This document shows positions 45,287-53,353 of a stretch of DNA of 64,000 nucleotides, in pieces (positions within the stretch are counted from its first letter, which is position 1; each line of letters starts with the position of its first letter). The stretch lies in the NCBI RefSeq assembly GCF_004336635.1, contig NZ_SJXH01000011.1:1-64000 (forward strand), written 5' to 3'. Source of the DNA: Acinetobacter sp. ANC 4862 (GTDB taxonomy: Bacteria; Pseudomonadota; Gammaproteobacteria; Pseudomonadales; Moraxellaceae). The notes below the pieces were generated by a model. It saw nothing but the letters and a program-made list of their open reading frames with translations, did no database searches and was not told the origin of the DNA. Made by a program: the position numbers and the translations under genes.

Positions 45287-46177
45287 TTATAAATACACGG
45301 CTAACTTTTGTGCCAAAAACTCGATAAATAGACGTACACGTTTCGGCAGGTGTTCTTGTCGATAATAAACTGCATGGATTTTTTGATAATGCAGTTCAAT
45401 TTGATCTTCAAATAAGGCTTTCAGGCGACCTGCCTGTAAATCTTCCTGTATCAAAAATCGGGATAAACAGGTAACTCCTACCCCTTGTAAAGCCAGTTGC
45501 CTCACAGTTTCACCATTAGAGGCTTTTATTTTGGGATGAGCAATAAAATCTTCAGCATTTAATTGGATCGGCCAGGTGTTTAAATGGGTCGGATGGCTAA
45601 AACCCAATAAAATATGTGAGGCTAAATCCTCTGAGGATTGTGGTATGCCATGTTGTTCTAAATATGATGGACTCGCGACAATATATAAACGACTGCGGCA
45701 CAACAATTTGGCATGTAAGCTGGAGTCGTGCAATTCCCCAAAACGGATCGCAACATCAGTTTTATGTTCGAGCAAATCAATCACCTGATCATGATTACTC
45801 AGTTCAATTTCAATATTCGGATATTGCTGCATAAACTCCTGAATTAAAGGCACAATCACATGCAAGATAAATGGTGTGGCAGAATCGACCCGAATCAGTC
45901 CGGAAATATCACTGTTCGACTTCAGTAAAGCATCTTCGGCTTCTGCCAAGTCATTTAAAATTTTGCGGGCTTTGGCCAGAAACAGTTGTCCTTCCTGGGT
46001 CAGTTTCAGCTTACGTGTGGTACGTTCCAACAAGGTCACGTTCAGCTTGTTTTCCAGCCGTTGCAAGGCACGACTGACACCCGATGTGGTTTGTCCCAAA
46101 CGTTCTGCTGCCATGACAATTGAACCACTATCGACGATAGTGACAAAGGCATGGAGTTCCTCAATGGTCGATTTCAT
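45287..46177 (-). CDS. LysR-type transcriptional regulator
   Basis: A 296-residue regulator. The N-terminal winged helix is ELHAFVTIVDSGSIVMAAERLGQTTSGVSRALQRLE, followed by the linker helix and a periplasmic-binding-like effector domain from about residue 90 (DISGLIRVDSATPFILHVIV). It is divergent from an aldo-keto reductase and MFS gene pair, which it probably controls through the 100-base spacer at 46178-46281. The closest functional type looks like the DhcR/YafC group; the inducer is unknown. Confidence 0.92.
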   Translation of the reverse strand: MKSTIEELHAFVTIVDSGSIVMAAERLGQTTSGVSRALQRLENKLNVTLLERTTRKLKLTQEGQLFLAKARKILNDLAEAEDALLKSNSDISGLIRVDSATPFILHVIVPLIQEFMQQYPNIEIELSNHDQVIDLLEHKTDVAIRFGELHDSSLHAKLLCRSRLYIVASPSYLEQHGIPQSSEDLASHILLGFSHPTHLNTWPIQLNAEDFIAHPKIKASNGETVRQLALQGVGVTCLSRFLIQEDLQAGRLKALFEDQIELHYQKIHAVYYRQEHLPKRVRLFIEFLAQKLAVYL

Positions 46178-46293
46178 CTTCCACTCATTTATTGATTTTT
46201 AGTCAATAATATTTTGCAAATTAACCTGTTTTTTAGCAACAATAAAAGCATCAAAATAATACCCATCTTAAAATTTAAATATTGAGTAAAACC

Positions 46294-47097
46294 ATGATTG
46301 TGCCAAAATTTGGTCTCGGAACTTTTCGCTTATCTGGACAGACCGTGATTGATTCTGTCAAGACTGCACTTGAAGTCGGTTATCGCGCAGTCGATACTGC
46401 GCAAATTTATGCCAATGAAGCAGAAGTAGGACAAGCGATTGCCGAAAGTCAGCTCAATCGAAATGAGCTGTTTATCACCACTAAAATCTGGACAGACCAT
46501 TATGCGCCGGAAAAACTGATTCCCAGTATAAAAGACAGTTTACGAAAACTGCGGACTGATGCCGTCAATCTCACCTTGATCCATTGGCCTGCACCTAAGT
46601 TAGGCATATCCATTGCTGAAGTGATGCAAGCGCTACTTGAAGCCAAACAACAAGGCTTGACCGAGTATATCGGGATTTCCAACTTCAATATTGAACTGAC
46701 TCAACAAGCAATTAACAGCATTGGTCTAGAACATATTGCGACCAATCAGATTGAACTCAGCCCCTATTTGCAAAATCATCGGCTTGTAGATTTTTTACAA
46801 TCTCAGAATATCGATGTCACATCCTATATGACTTTGGCTTATGGCAAGGTATTGAATAACCCCGTCCTGCAAGATATTGCCGCACAGCATCAGGCTTCAA
46901 CTGCACAAATTGCTTTAGCATGGGCAATGCAGCAAGGCTTTGCCGTGATTCCATCTTCCACCAAACGCGAACATTTAATTGCCAATTTATTTGCACAAGA
47001 GATTCAACTGACGAAAGATGAAATGTCAACCATTGCCCAACTCGACCGTAATGCACGTGAAATCAGTCCTGAACAACTTGCCCCGCTTTGGGATTAA
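46294..47097 (+). CDS. aldo/keto reductase
   Basis: A TIM-barrel NADPH-dependent reductase of about 267 residues. [14 protein letters not shown], the catalytic [20 protein letters not shown] with Asp and Tyr, [16 protein letters not shown] with the catalytic His and [11 protein letters not shown] for the cofactor are all present. A TTG at 46282 could add four residues (MSKT); neither start has a strong ribosome site. It resembles DkgB-type methylglyoxal and 2,5-diketogluconate reductases. The MFS gene follows 9 bases after its stop. Confidence 0.9.
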   Translation: MIVPKFGLGTFRLSGQTVIDSVKTALEVGYRAVDTAQIYANEAEVGQAIAESQLNRNELFITTKIWTDHYAPEKLIPSIKDSLRKLRTDAVNLTLIHWPAPKLGISIAEVMQALLEAKQQGLTEYIGISNFNIELTQQAINSIGLEHIATNQIELSPYLQNHRLVDFLQSQNIDVTSYMTLAYGKVLNNPVLQDIAAQHQASTAQIALAWAMQQGFAVIPSSTKREHLIANLFAQEIQLTKDEMSTIAQLDRNAREISPEQLAPLWD

Positions 47098-47106
47098 AAT
47101 GAGCTG

Positions 47107-48282
47107 ATGAAAATTAACTTTCCTTTACTGGCTCTGGCTGTAGGTGCCTTTGCCATTGGCACCACCGAATTTTCTCCGATGGGTTTTCTACCTGAAATTG
47201 CACAAGATCTGGAGATTTCAATTCCACGTGCCGGCATGCTGATCAGTGCCTATGCGTTTGGGGTGATGCTGGGTGCACCGCTGATGACTTTGTGGCTGAG
47301 TCGCTATTCAAAACGTAAATCCTTAATTTTACTGATGGCGATTTTTACCATTGGCAATATTCTGGCAATGCTTGCGCCAAGCTATTTAAGTCTAATGGGC
47401 GCGCGTATTATTACCAGTTTAAATCACGGCGCATTTTTTGGGATTGGCTCAGTCGTTGCAGCCAGTGTAGTACCGAAAGATAAACAAGCTAGTGCAGTCG
47501 CAATGATGTTTATGGGGCTGACTATTGCCAATATTGGTGGTGTGCCACTGGCCACCTGGATTGGACAAAATATTGGTTGGCGCATGTCTTTCCTCGGGGT
47601 CTCTGCCCTTGGCCTCATTACCATGTTTGCTCTATGGAAAGCTTTGCCTGAAGGTAAAACCAGTCATAAGCCTAATGTAAAACAGGAGCTTAAAGTCCTC
47701 ACCCGTTTGCCTGTGGTTCTGGCCTTACTGACCACTGTGATGAGTGCAGGTGCGATGTTCGCCTTATATACCTATATTGCGCCCAGCTTAAAAAGCTTTG
47801 CCCAAGCTTCACCTGAAATGATCACCCTGATGCTGGTACTGATTGGAATCGGTTTTTCTGTTGGTAATCATTTGGGCGGTAAATTTGCCGATCTGTCTTT
47901 AGATAAAACCCTGATTGGATTTTTACTGCTGTTAATTGTGATGATGTTGCTGTTCCCTGTTTTGGCCACTACAACTCTAGGGGCAGCAGTTGCATTGATT
48001 ATTTGGGGGATTGCTGCTTTTGCCGTAGTTCCTCCACTGCAAATGCGAGTGATGTCGGTCGCACATGATGCGCCTGGTTTGGCTTCTTCAGTGAATATTG
48101 GTGCCTTTAACTTGGGTAATGCTTTAGGCGCGATTGCGGGAGCCAGTGTGCTGAATATAGGTCTCAGCTATACATCAGTTTCATTTGCCGGTGCGGGATT
48201 GAGTGTACTGGCGTTGCTGTTGGTGTTGATTCAGATGAAACTTGCGTCTAATAAAGCAGTGGATTATCAGCCCTGCGCATAA
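47107..48282 (+). CDS. MFS transporter (AraJ/YdhP-like)
   Basis: A 391-residue transporter with twelve predicted helices. GAFAIGTTEFSPMGFLPEIA in helix 1 and SAYAFGVMLGAPLMTLWLSR are typical of the DHA1 sugar/drug efflux group. It forms one unit with the aldo-keto reductase and probably exports a metabolite or drug under control of the divergent LysR protein. The substrate is not predictable. Confidence 0.9.
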   Translation: MKINFPLLALAVGAFAIGTTEFSPMGFLPEIAQDLEISIPRAGMLISAYAFGVMLGAPLMTLWLSRYSKRKSLILLMAIFTIGNILAMLAPSYLSLMGARIITSLNHGAFFGIGSVVAASVVPKDKQASAVAMMFMGLTIANIGGVPLATWIGQNIGWRMSFLGVSALGLITMFALWKALPEGKTSHKPNVKQELKVLTRLPVVLALLTTVMSAGAMFALYTYIAPSLKSFAQASPEMITLMLVLIGIGFSVGNHLGGKFADLSLDKTLIGFLLLLIVMMLLFPVLATTTLGAAVALIIWGIAAFAVVPPLQMRVMSVAHDAPGLASSVNIGAFNLGNALGAIAGASVLNIGLSYTSVSFAGAGLSVLALLLVLIQMKLASNKAVDYQPCA

Positions 48283-48308
48283 AATTCATCTCACTATATA
48301 TCCAAGAG

Positions 48309-48335
48309 AAAAGTCCGCATCATGCGGACTTTTTA
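48309..48335. terminator. terminator after the MFS gene
   Basis: AAAAGTCCGCAT pairs with ATGCGGACTTTTT, with A and T runs on both sides. It separates two convergent genes. Confidence 0.88.
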
Positions 48336-48345
48336 GTGTTATGGA

Positions 48346-48990
48346 TTAACGCAAAGCTTCGGGCAAGGCAGTAATACTGGATGGCTTACTCAGTTCCGTT
48401 TTCATTTTTTGCAACATCTGATAAGGTTGCTGCTGTACAAACATATTCACAAAGCTTAAAGGAATGGCGCCTTCGGGATTGGCATAACCATAAGTGGAAA
48501 CTTTAGTTTTATTATTGGCGAGTTTTTGAAAGGTCCAATCGCCTTCGTAATGGGTTAAACGTACATAATCCGGATTTTTGGCATAGCCTTTGTCGACCGC
48601 TTTATTTTTAATCGTGATGATACCTTGGGCATCTTTCATGATTTTGCCTTGTACCACTAAATCACGATCTTTTAGCGGAAAAGGGAAATCCAGCACCATA
48701 TACAATAAAAATTCGCCTTTTTTGTCATCCCGCGAAAGGACTTTGATACTCCCCATATATGGCACCCATTGCACTGCATGGTCAATATCTAAAATCAGAT
48801 TAACCGCTTTTTCTAAAGGGCTATCGTAAGTCGTTTCAGCTTTGTATATAAACACCGGGTTTTGACTATTTTGAAAGGTCCAAACTTTAATATTGTTTTT
48901 ATTAATACTGAGCTTGGCATTATCCACAGGTTTAGCCTGTACTGTAGCCAACATTGCCACAGCACAAGCCATCAATATCACTTTTTTCAT
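48346..48990 (-). CDS. START-domain-like secreted protein
   Basis: A 214-residue protein with a signal peptide (MKKVILMACAVAMLATVQAK). The rest resembles a START/SRPBCC lipid-binding fold: YDSPLEKAVNLILDIDHAVQ, WVPYMGSIKVLSRDDKKGEF, FPFPLKDRDLVVQGK and a C-terminal amphipathic helix. It probably binds a hydrophobic ligand in the periplasm. The ligand and role are unknown. It stands alone between two terminators or spacers. Confidence 0.85.
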   Translation of the reverse strand: MKKVILMACAVAMLATVQAKPVDNAKLSINKNNIKVWTFQNSQNPVFIYKAETTYDSPLEKAVNLILDIDHAVQWVPYMGSIKVLSRDDKKGEFLLYMVLDFPFPLKDRDLVVQGKIMKDAQGIITIKNKAVDKGYAKNPDYVRLTHYEGDWTFQKLANNKTKVSTYGYANPEGAIPLSFVNMFVQQQPYQMLQKMKTELSKPSSITALPEALR

Positions 48991-49048
48991 TCCGTTGAGC
49001 TTCTTATTTTAATTTTGCTGTATTGTTATAAATGATTTTGACGATTTT

Positions 49049-49870
49049 TTACACCTGAATATCGTTAAATCCAAGTACATCTTTCATGTCATATTTACGC
49101 GCCTCACGGCCCACCACCCAAGCTGCAGCACGGATTGCACCTGAAGCAAAGTTCATGCGATTAGTCGCTTTATGGGTAATTTCAACACGTTCACCATCAG
49201 CAATAAACATGGCGGTATGCTCACCCACAATATCGCCACCACGAATCGTCTGGAAACCAATGCTTTTACGCTCACGTGGACCGGTATGACCTTCACGGCA
49301 ATATACAGCATCTTCTTTAAGGTCGCGACCCAAAGCACCTGCAATTGCCTCACCCATCATCAGGGCTGTACCCGATGGCGCATCCACTTTATGGCGGTGA
49401 TGTGCTTCGATTACTTCAATATCGACCGTGTCACCAAATACTTTTGACGCAAGTTCCAACAGTTTGATTGAAACATTGACACCGACAGAATAGTTCGCGG
49501 CATAGACCACCGGGGTTTGGGTTGCGCTTTCATCAAGAAAGGCTTTTTGTTCATCGTTCATGCCGGTCGTACCGATCACAATGGCCACGCCCGCCTCACG
49601 GCACAATTTTAAATGCTGGGCAGTTGCAAGCGGTGCAGTGAAATCCACCACCACGTCGCAGTCTTTTAATACGTCTTGCAGATTGCCAACAATCTTCACT
49701 CCCACTGCACCAATACCGGCAACCTCGCCTGCATCTGCACCAATCAAGCTGCTTTCAGGACGCTCAACCGCTGCGGCAAGCTGATAACCTGCTTCTTTAA
49801 CGGCTTGAACAAGGATGCGTCCCATACGACCGCCTGCACCCAATACACCAATGCGTGGAGCTGCTGACAT
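49049..49870 (-). CDS. dapB: 4-hydroxy-tetrahydrodipicolinate reductase
   Basis: A 273-residue enzyme of lysine and diaminopimelate synthesis. [19 protein letters not shown] binds NAD(P)[15 protein letters not shown] and VIGTTGMND follow, and [16 protein letters not shown] (155-170) carries the catalytic His and Lys. A CAGGA ribosome site lies 8 bases ahead of the ATG. In Acinetobacter dapB usually follows dnaJ closely; here insertion debris of about 1.7 kb separates them, so dapB may now depend on its own promoter. Confidence 0.95.
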   Translation of the reverse strand: MSAAPRIGVLGAGGRMGRILVQAVKEAGYQLAAAVERPESSLIGADAGEVAGIGAVGVKIVGNLQDVLKDCDVVVDFTAPLATAQHLKLCREAGVAIVIGTTGMNDEQKAFLDESATQTPVVYAANYSVGVNVSIKLLELASKVFGDTVDIEVIEAHHRHKVDAPSGTALMMGEAIAGALGRDLKEDAVYCREGHTGPRERKSIGFQTIRGGDIVGEHTAMFIADGERVEITHKATNRMNFASGAIRAAAWVVGREARKYDMKDVLGFNDIQV

Positions 49871-50119
49871 AACATATTCCTGATGTTGATTCTAAGTGGG
49901 TCTTACTATAGCAAAACTCTGTACTAACACTAAGTTTCAGTCTGAAATATTTTATTGAAAAAAAGAGAAACCGGTCGTGGCACATGCTACTAGCAAAGCA
50001 CAATAAAATGGCTCAGTCCAAGCCGGTTCCTATATTGAAAGTTGAGTGTTAAAAATAAATGATTTTGCTGCTGATTTTCATCTCATTGTAAACATCACTA
50101 CGCAGACTACGCGACACGA
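49871..50119 (-). promoter_or_regulatory. spacer upstream of dapB with candidate promoter
   Basis: On the minus strand TATAGT near 49905-49910 is a plausible dapB -10. The rest is original dnaJ-dapB spacer up to the TnpB element end at 50120. CCGG-containing inverted segments (ACCGGT near 49971, GCCGGTT near 50020) are present but no further gene was seen. Confidence 0.45.
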
Positions 50120-50165
50120 TTGACATCATCTCCCCCCTTAAAAGAGGGAGATTCCTACTGCTAGA
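50120..50165 (-). ncRNA. 3' end of TnpB omegaRNA, with guide boundary
   Basis: Beyond the tnpB stop the minus strand forms the hairpin ATCTCCCTCTTTTAAGGGGGGAGAT and then reads GATGTCAA, the usual right-end shape and TCAA terminus of IS605-type tnpB elements. The element therefore ends at 50120, and the guide would be the flanking sequence starting TCGTGTCGCGTAG at 50119 and running left. The 5' end of the RNA lies inside tnpB and is not defined here. Confidence 0.6.
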
Positions 50166-51199
50166 CGCTTATGCCCAAGCGCAAGTATGTTCTTAGCGGA
50201 ATTTAAATCACGATCATTTACACTTCCGCATTCACATTCCCATACTCTTATTCGCAAATCTGCCCTACCTTTCGGACTGCCTGCGGTGATCTCACCACAG
50301 CACGAACAAATTTGGGTTGTGAATCTTTCATTAACTTCTTCAAACAATACGCCTGCGTTCTCGCATTTATACTTGAGCATTGTTTTTAGTGCTGAAAATC
50401 CGGTATCCAAAACCGATTTTGCCATTTTAGTTTTTACAAGTTTTTTGGCACTTAGATCGCCAACAACAATCAGTGCATTTTTCTTCACAAGCATAGTGCT
50501 TGCTTTATGCAAATGGTCTTTACGACAATTCGCAATCTTGGCGTGTAATACACGTACACGTTTTTTATTCTTTGCTCTTTGAGCAATCCCTAATTTCTGC
50601 TCATACTGGCGATAGAAATTTGGATTTGAAATCACTGTTCCATCGGAACAGGTGGCAATATCTTTTAAACCCAAATCAATCCCGATCGCTTTAGTTGCAG
50701 TCGATTTCTCAGTTTTAGGGTTATCCACAACCAAGCAAACGTACCAACGTCCACGCGCATCCTCAACGAACGAGCCTGTTTTAATTTGATACTTACTTAG
50801 TCCGTAGCTATCCCAAAGGCTAAACCACTGCTTTCGATATTGAATCTGTCCATTATGGTACTTAATACAACTCTTTTTAAATGGAATCCAACCTAAAGAG
50901 CGTCTAGCAGATTTCTTGTTGCTGATACGCCATCTTAATTTAGCTTTTTTGAATTGCTTTCTACGAGTAACAAATTCTTCTGTGACAGCTTGAATAGTAT
51001 TGCTGTTTAAGTTGATACCAGCTTTTGAAGCGCCAGCAGTATATTGGGACATATCAAATGCAGAGAAGAACTGTTGCTTTCTCTGGAGGTGTTTAAAACT
51101 TAAATCATTGACATAATTCCAGACAAAATTCACCTGAGATGCGAGTTCATTAAGCATCTTTGAATGTTTGTCTTTTATGCGTAATTTAAGAGTTTTCAT
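50138..51199 (-). CDS. tnpB: TnpB, IS1341-like, with altered RuvC-II site
   Basis: A 353-residue TnpB from an element without tnpA. RuvC-I Asp175 (IGIDLGLKDIATC) and the RuvC-III DRD (329-331, VNDRDLNSAKNIL) are present, and the zinc finger Cys lie at 298-301 and 322-324. RuvC-II reads IVVGDLSAKKL (244-254), with Gly247 where most TnpB have Glu. From memory, one TnpB clade carries this GD form with the Glu relocated; Glu287-Glu288 (FEEVNERFTT) is a candidate. It inserted between dapB and dnaJ. The ATG is weakly supported by a ribosome site. Confidence 0.88.
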   Translation of the reverse strand: MKTLKLRIKDKHSKMLNELASQVNFVWNYVNDLSFKHLQRKQQFFSAFDMSQYTAGASKAGINLNSNTIQAVTEEFVTRRKQFKKAKLRWRISNKKSARRSLGWIPFKKSCIKYHNGQIQYRKQWFSLWDSYGLSKYQIKTGSFVEDARGRWYVCLVVDNPKTEKSTATKAIGIDLGLKDIATCSDGTVISNPNFYRQYEQKLGIAQRAKNKKRVRVLHAKIANCRKDHLHKASTMLVKKNALIVVGDLSAKKLVKTKMAKSVLDTGFSALKTMLKYKCENAGVLFEEVNERFTTQICSCCGEITAGSPKGRADLRIRVWECECGSVNDRDLNSAKNILALGHKRLAVGISLF

Positions 51200-51288
51200 G
51201 CATCAACATTAACACATACAGGGTTTATTTCTTTTTAAAATTATAATTTTACGACAAATTGTGACGCATGGCTTGGTCCAGTCGCTTA

Positions 51289-51553
51289 CCTCCTCGCCCT
51301 GAAGGCATAGGTGACTTGGCGAATACAGCATTCTGAAGATGAACAAAATCAGAAAATCCGTGCGTTTCTCGCCCGTCTTTCAGGCAGGTAGCAGAAAAGA
51401 GGCAAACTTGAAAGTGCGCCTGCCCTATTGGCAGGACTTTCGATTTTACTGAACACCCTTCAACTGCTCTCAGAATATTCAATAGATGAACTGAATGAGA
51501 TTGCATTAGGTACCTCATAGAGGTGTAAATACCTATGCCCTGAAGGGCAAGGT
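51289..51553. mobile_element. insertion-sequence remnant with inverted-repeat ends
   Basis: ACCTCCTCGCCCTGAAGGCA with TAGGT (51289-51313) and, on the other strand, ACCTTGCCCTTCAGGGCATA with GGT (51553-51531) read inward as imperfect inverted repeats. Between them the plus strand encodes a peptide remnant with one internal stop, AFLARLSGR then SAPALLAGLSILLNTLQLL and EYSIDELNEIALGTS, ending at 51520. It looks like the tail of a transposase, but I cannot name the family. Confidence 0.5.
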
Positions 51554-51570
51554 TTCACGTTCCAAATGAT

Positions 51571-51602
51571 AAAAAAAGGGTGATATCAATATCACCCTTT
51601 TT
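51571..51602. terminator. terminator after dnaJ
   Basis: AAAGGGTGATAT pairs perfectly with ATATCACCCTTT around CA, with A and T runs on both sides. Confidence 0.9.
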
Positions 51603-51619
51603 CTGACAGCCGTTTGAAA

Positions 51620-52735
51620 TTAATCAAACAGACCGAAGAACGATTTTTTCTTTGGAGATGATTTACTGTCTTCACCATCCATCGTTTCTTGCAATTCTTT
51701 TAATAACTCACGTTGACGAGCCGTTAAATTCACCGGTGTTTCTACCACTACGCGGCAAAGTAAATCGCCTTGCATACTGGTACGCACAGGTTTAACCCCT
51801 TTACCACGTAAGCGGAACATTTTCCCGGTTTGAGTTCCCTCAGGAATTTTCAAACTTACACGACCATCGAGGGTTGGAATTTGAATTTCTTTACCCAAAG
51901 CGGCATCAGCAATGCTGACAGGCACATCCATATACAAGTCTGCACCATCACGCTGGAAGATTTCATGCTCGCGCACCACAACTTCAACGTATAAATCGCC
52001 TGACTGACCATCACGAATCGCTTCGCCTTTGCCAGTTAAACGTACGCGGTCACCATTGTCCACGCCTGCAGGAATAGTAACTTCAAGCGTTTGTTGACGA
52101 TCTGATACACCAGAACCATGACATTTATTACATGGATTCTTAATAATGGTACCTTGACCACGACAGGTGCTACAGGTTTGCTGAACAGAGAAGAAGCCCT
52201 GTTGCATGCGCACTTGACCTGCACCATGACAGGTTTTACAAGTTTCAACATCTTTAGGATTTTTTGAACCCTTACCATCACACGCATCACAAGGTGCAGG
52301 TGCGGTAAACGTAATGGTTTTTTTCACGCCCTTGACTGCTTCTTCAAGGGTCAATTCCATCACGTAGCGAAGGTCTGATCCACGACGTGCACGTTGTTGT
52401 TGACGACCACCGCCACCAAAAGCGCCACCAAAGATATCGCCAAACTGGCTAAAGATATCTTCTGCATTGAAACCGCCACCAAAGCCGCCACCGCCGCCGC
52501 CCATACCACCTTCAAAGGCATTGTGCCCCATACGGTCATACATGCTGCGTTTTTCACCATCGGATAAAATTTCATAAGCTTCAGCAGCTTCTTTAAATTT
52601 ATCTTCAGCTTCAGGGTTGTCTGGATTGCGGTCCGGATGATATTTCATCGCCAACTTACGGTAGGCTTTTTTAATTTCATCATCACTAGCGGTTTTAGCG
52701 ACGCCCAAAACCTCATAATAATCACGTTTAGCCAT
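51620..52735 (-). CDS. dnaJ: chaperone protein DnaJ
   Basis: A 371-residue type I Hsp40. The J-domain at 1-70 contains [10 protein letters not shown] with the HPD that stimulates DnaK. A Gly/Phe-rich region follows ([14 protein letters not shown]). Four zinc repeats are [24 protein letters not shown] and CNKCHGSG. The substrate-binding C-terminal domains end [12 protein letters not shown]. It acts with DnaK and GrpE in the cytoplasm. No heat-shock promoter was confidently recognised in the 107 bases upstream. Confidence 0.97.
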   Translation of the reverse strand: MAKRDYYEVLGVAKTASDDEIKKAYRKLAMKYHPDRNPDNPEAEDKFKEAAEAYEILSDGEKRSMYDRMGHNAFEGGMGGGGGGFGGGFNAEDIFSQFGDIFGGAFGGGGRQQQRARRGSDLRYVMELTLEEAVKGVKKTITFTAPAPCDACDGKGSKNPKDVETCKTCHGAGQVRMQQGFFSVQQTCSTCRGQGTIIKNPCNKCHGSGVSDRQQTLEVTIPAGVDNGDRVRLTGKGEAIRDGQSGDLYVEVVVREHEIFQRDGADLYMDVPVSIADAALGKEIQIPTLDGRVSLKIPEGTQTGKMFRLRGKGVKPVRTSMQGDLLCRVVVETPVNLTARQRELLKELQETMDGEDSKSSPKKKSFFGLFD

Positions 52736-52842
52736 ATCTGGCGATGCTCCTCACGGAATTTGATTTAATGCTTAACTGTGGACTGAAATTGGGGGTCAAT
52801 CCAAATTTTACAAGGGGAATGCTGGGAAAAAATTTAGCCAGA

Positions 52843-53220
52843 TTAGAAAACGGCTTTATTTTTTAAAAATCGAGAGATGCCTTTAAGCCAAGCATTAAGC
52901 AGAAACAAAAAGGCGATCATCGTAAATACTACACCAGCAACCGTACAACCGGTTACCCAAAGTGCGCTATCCCAATAAAAGAAAATCAGCGGAATAAACC
53001 AAAGTGCAGCAAATAACACCAAAATAGAATAGATCACAATATTTCGCATCACCCAAAGCGCTTGAGCTTCAAGCCATACTTCAACCCCATCCACTTGTGT
53101 GACTTTGCGCGCATACCAGTAGGCAAATACACCACTAATCACAGTAAATAAAGCAAAAAACATGAAGACATAAGAAGTCGCAATGGAACGGCGAAGTCGG
53201 CTTAAGTTATCTTGCTTCAT
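52843..53220 (-). CDS. small membrane protein of unknown function
   Basis: A 125-residue protein with three strongly hydrophobic segments (about 15-36, 60-82 and 88-112), an N-terminal basic stretch (LSRLRRSIATSY) and a basic C-terminus (KGISRFLKNKAVF). No family was recognised. It probably lies in the inner membrane. It is on the same strand as dnaJ, 107 bases ahead of it, and separated from the RND pump genes by 133 bases. Confidence 0.75.
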   Translation of the reverse strand: MKQDNLSRLRRSIATSYVFMFFALFTVISGVFAYWYARKVTQVDGVEVWLEAQALWVMRNIVIYSILVLFAALWFIPLIFFYWDSALWVTGCTVAGVVFTMIAFLFLLNAWLKGISRFLKNKAVF

Positions 53221-53308
53221 GTGCTTTTTAACCCCATTTACTACACGCTTAATATTTTAATATGCAGTAAATTGCTTTATAGAAATGTATACAAATATCC
53301 AGTGCTAC

Positions 53309-53327
53309 TATATTGAAATTTTCAATA
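53309..53327. repeat. near-perfect palindrome in the RND / membrane-protein spacer
   Basis: ATATTGAAA-T-TTTCAATAT has 9-bp arms. There is no T-run. It may be an operator or a weak transcription end after the pump genes. Confidence 0.5.
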
Positions 53328-53353
53328 TTTCGCACCTGGTTATTGTCAAAAAA

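Noticed and set aside
51249..51518. Minus-strand 89-residue frame as a gene
   Set aside because: It is antisense to the IS remnant, with no motif or ribosome site; the plus-strand remnant explains the region better.
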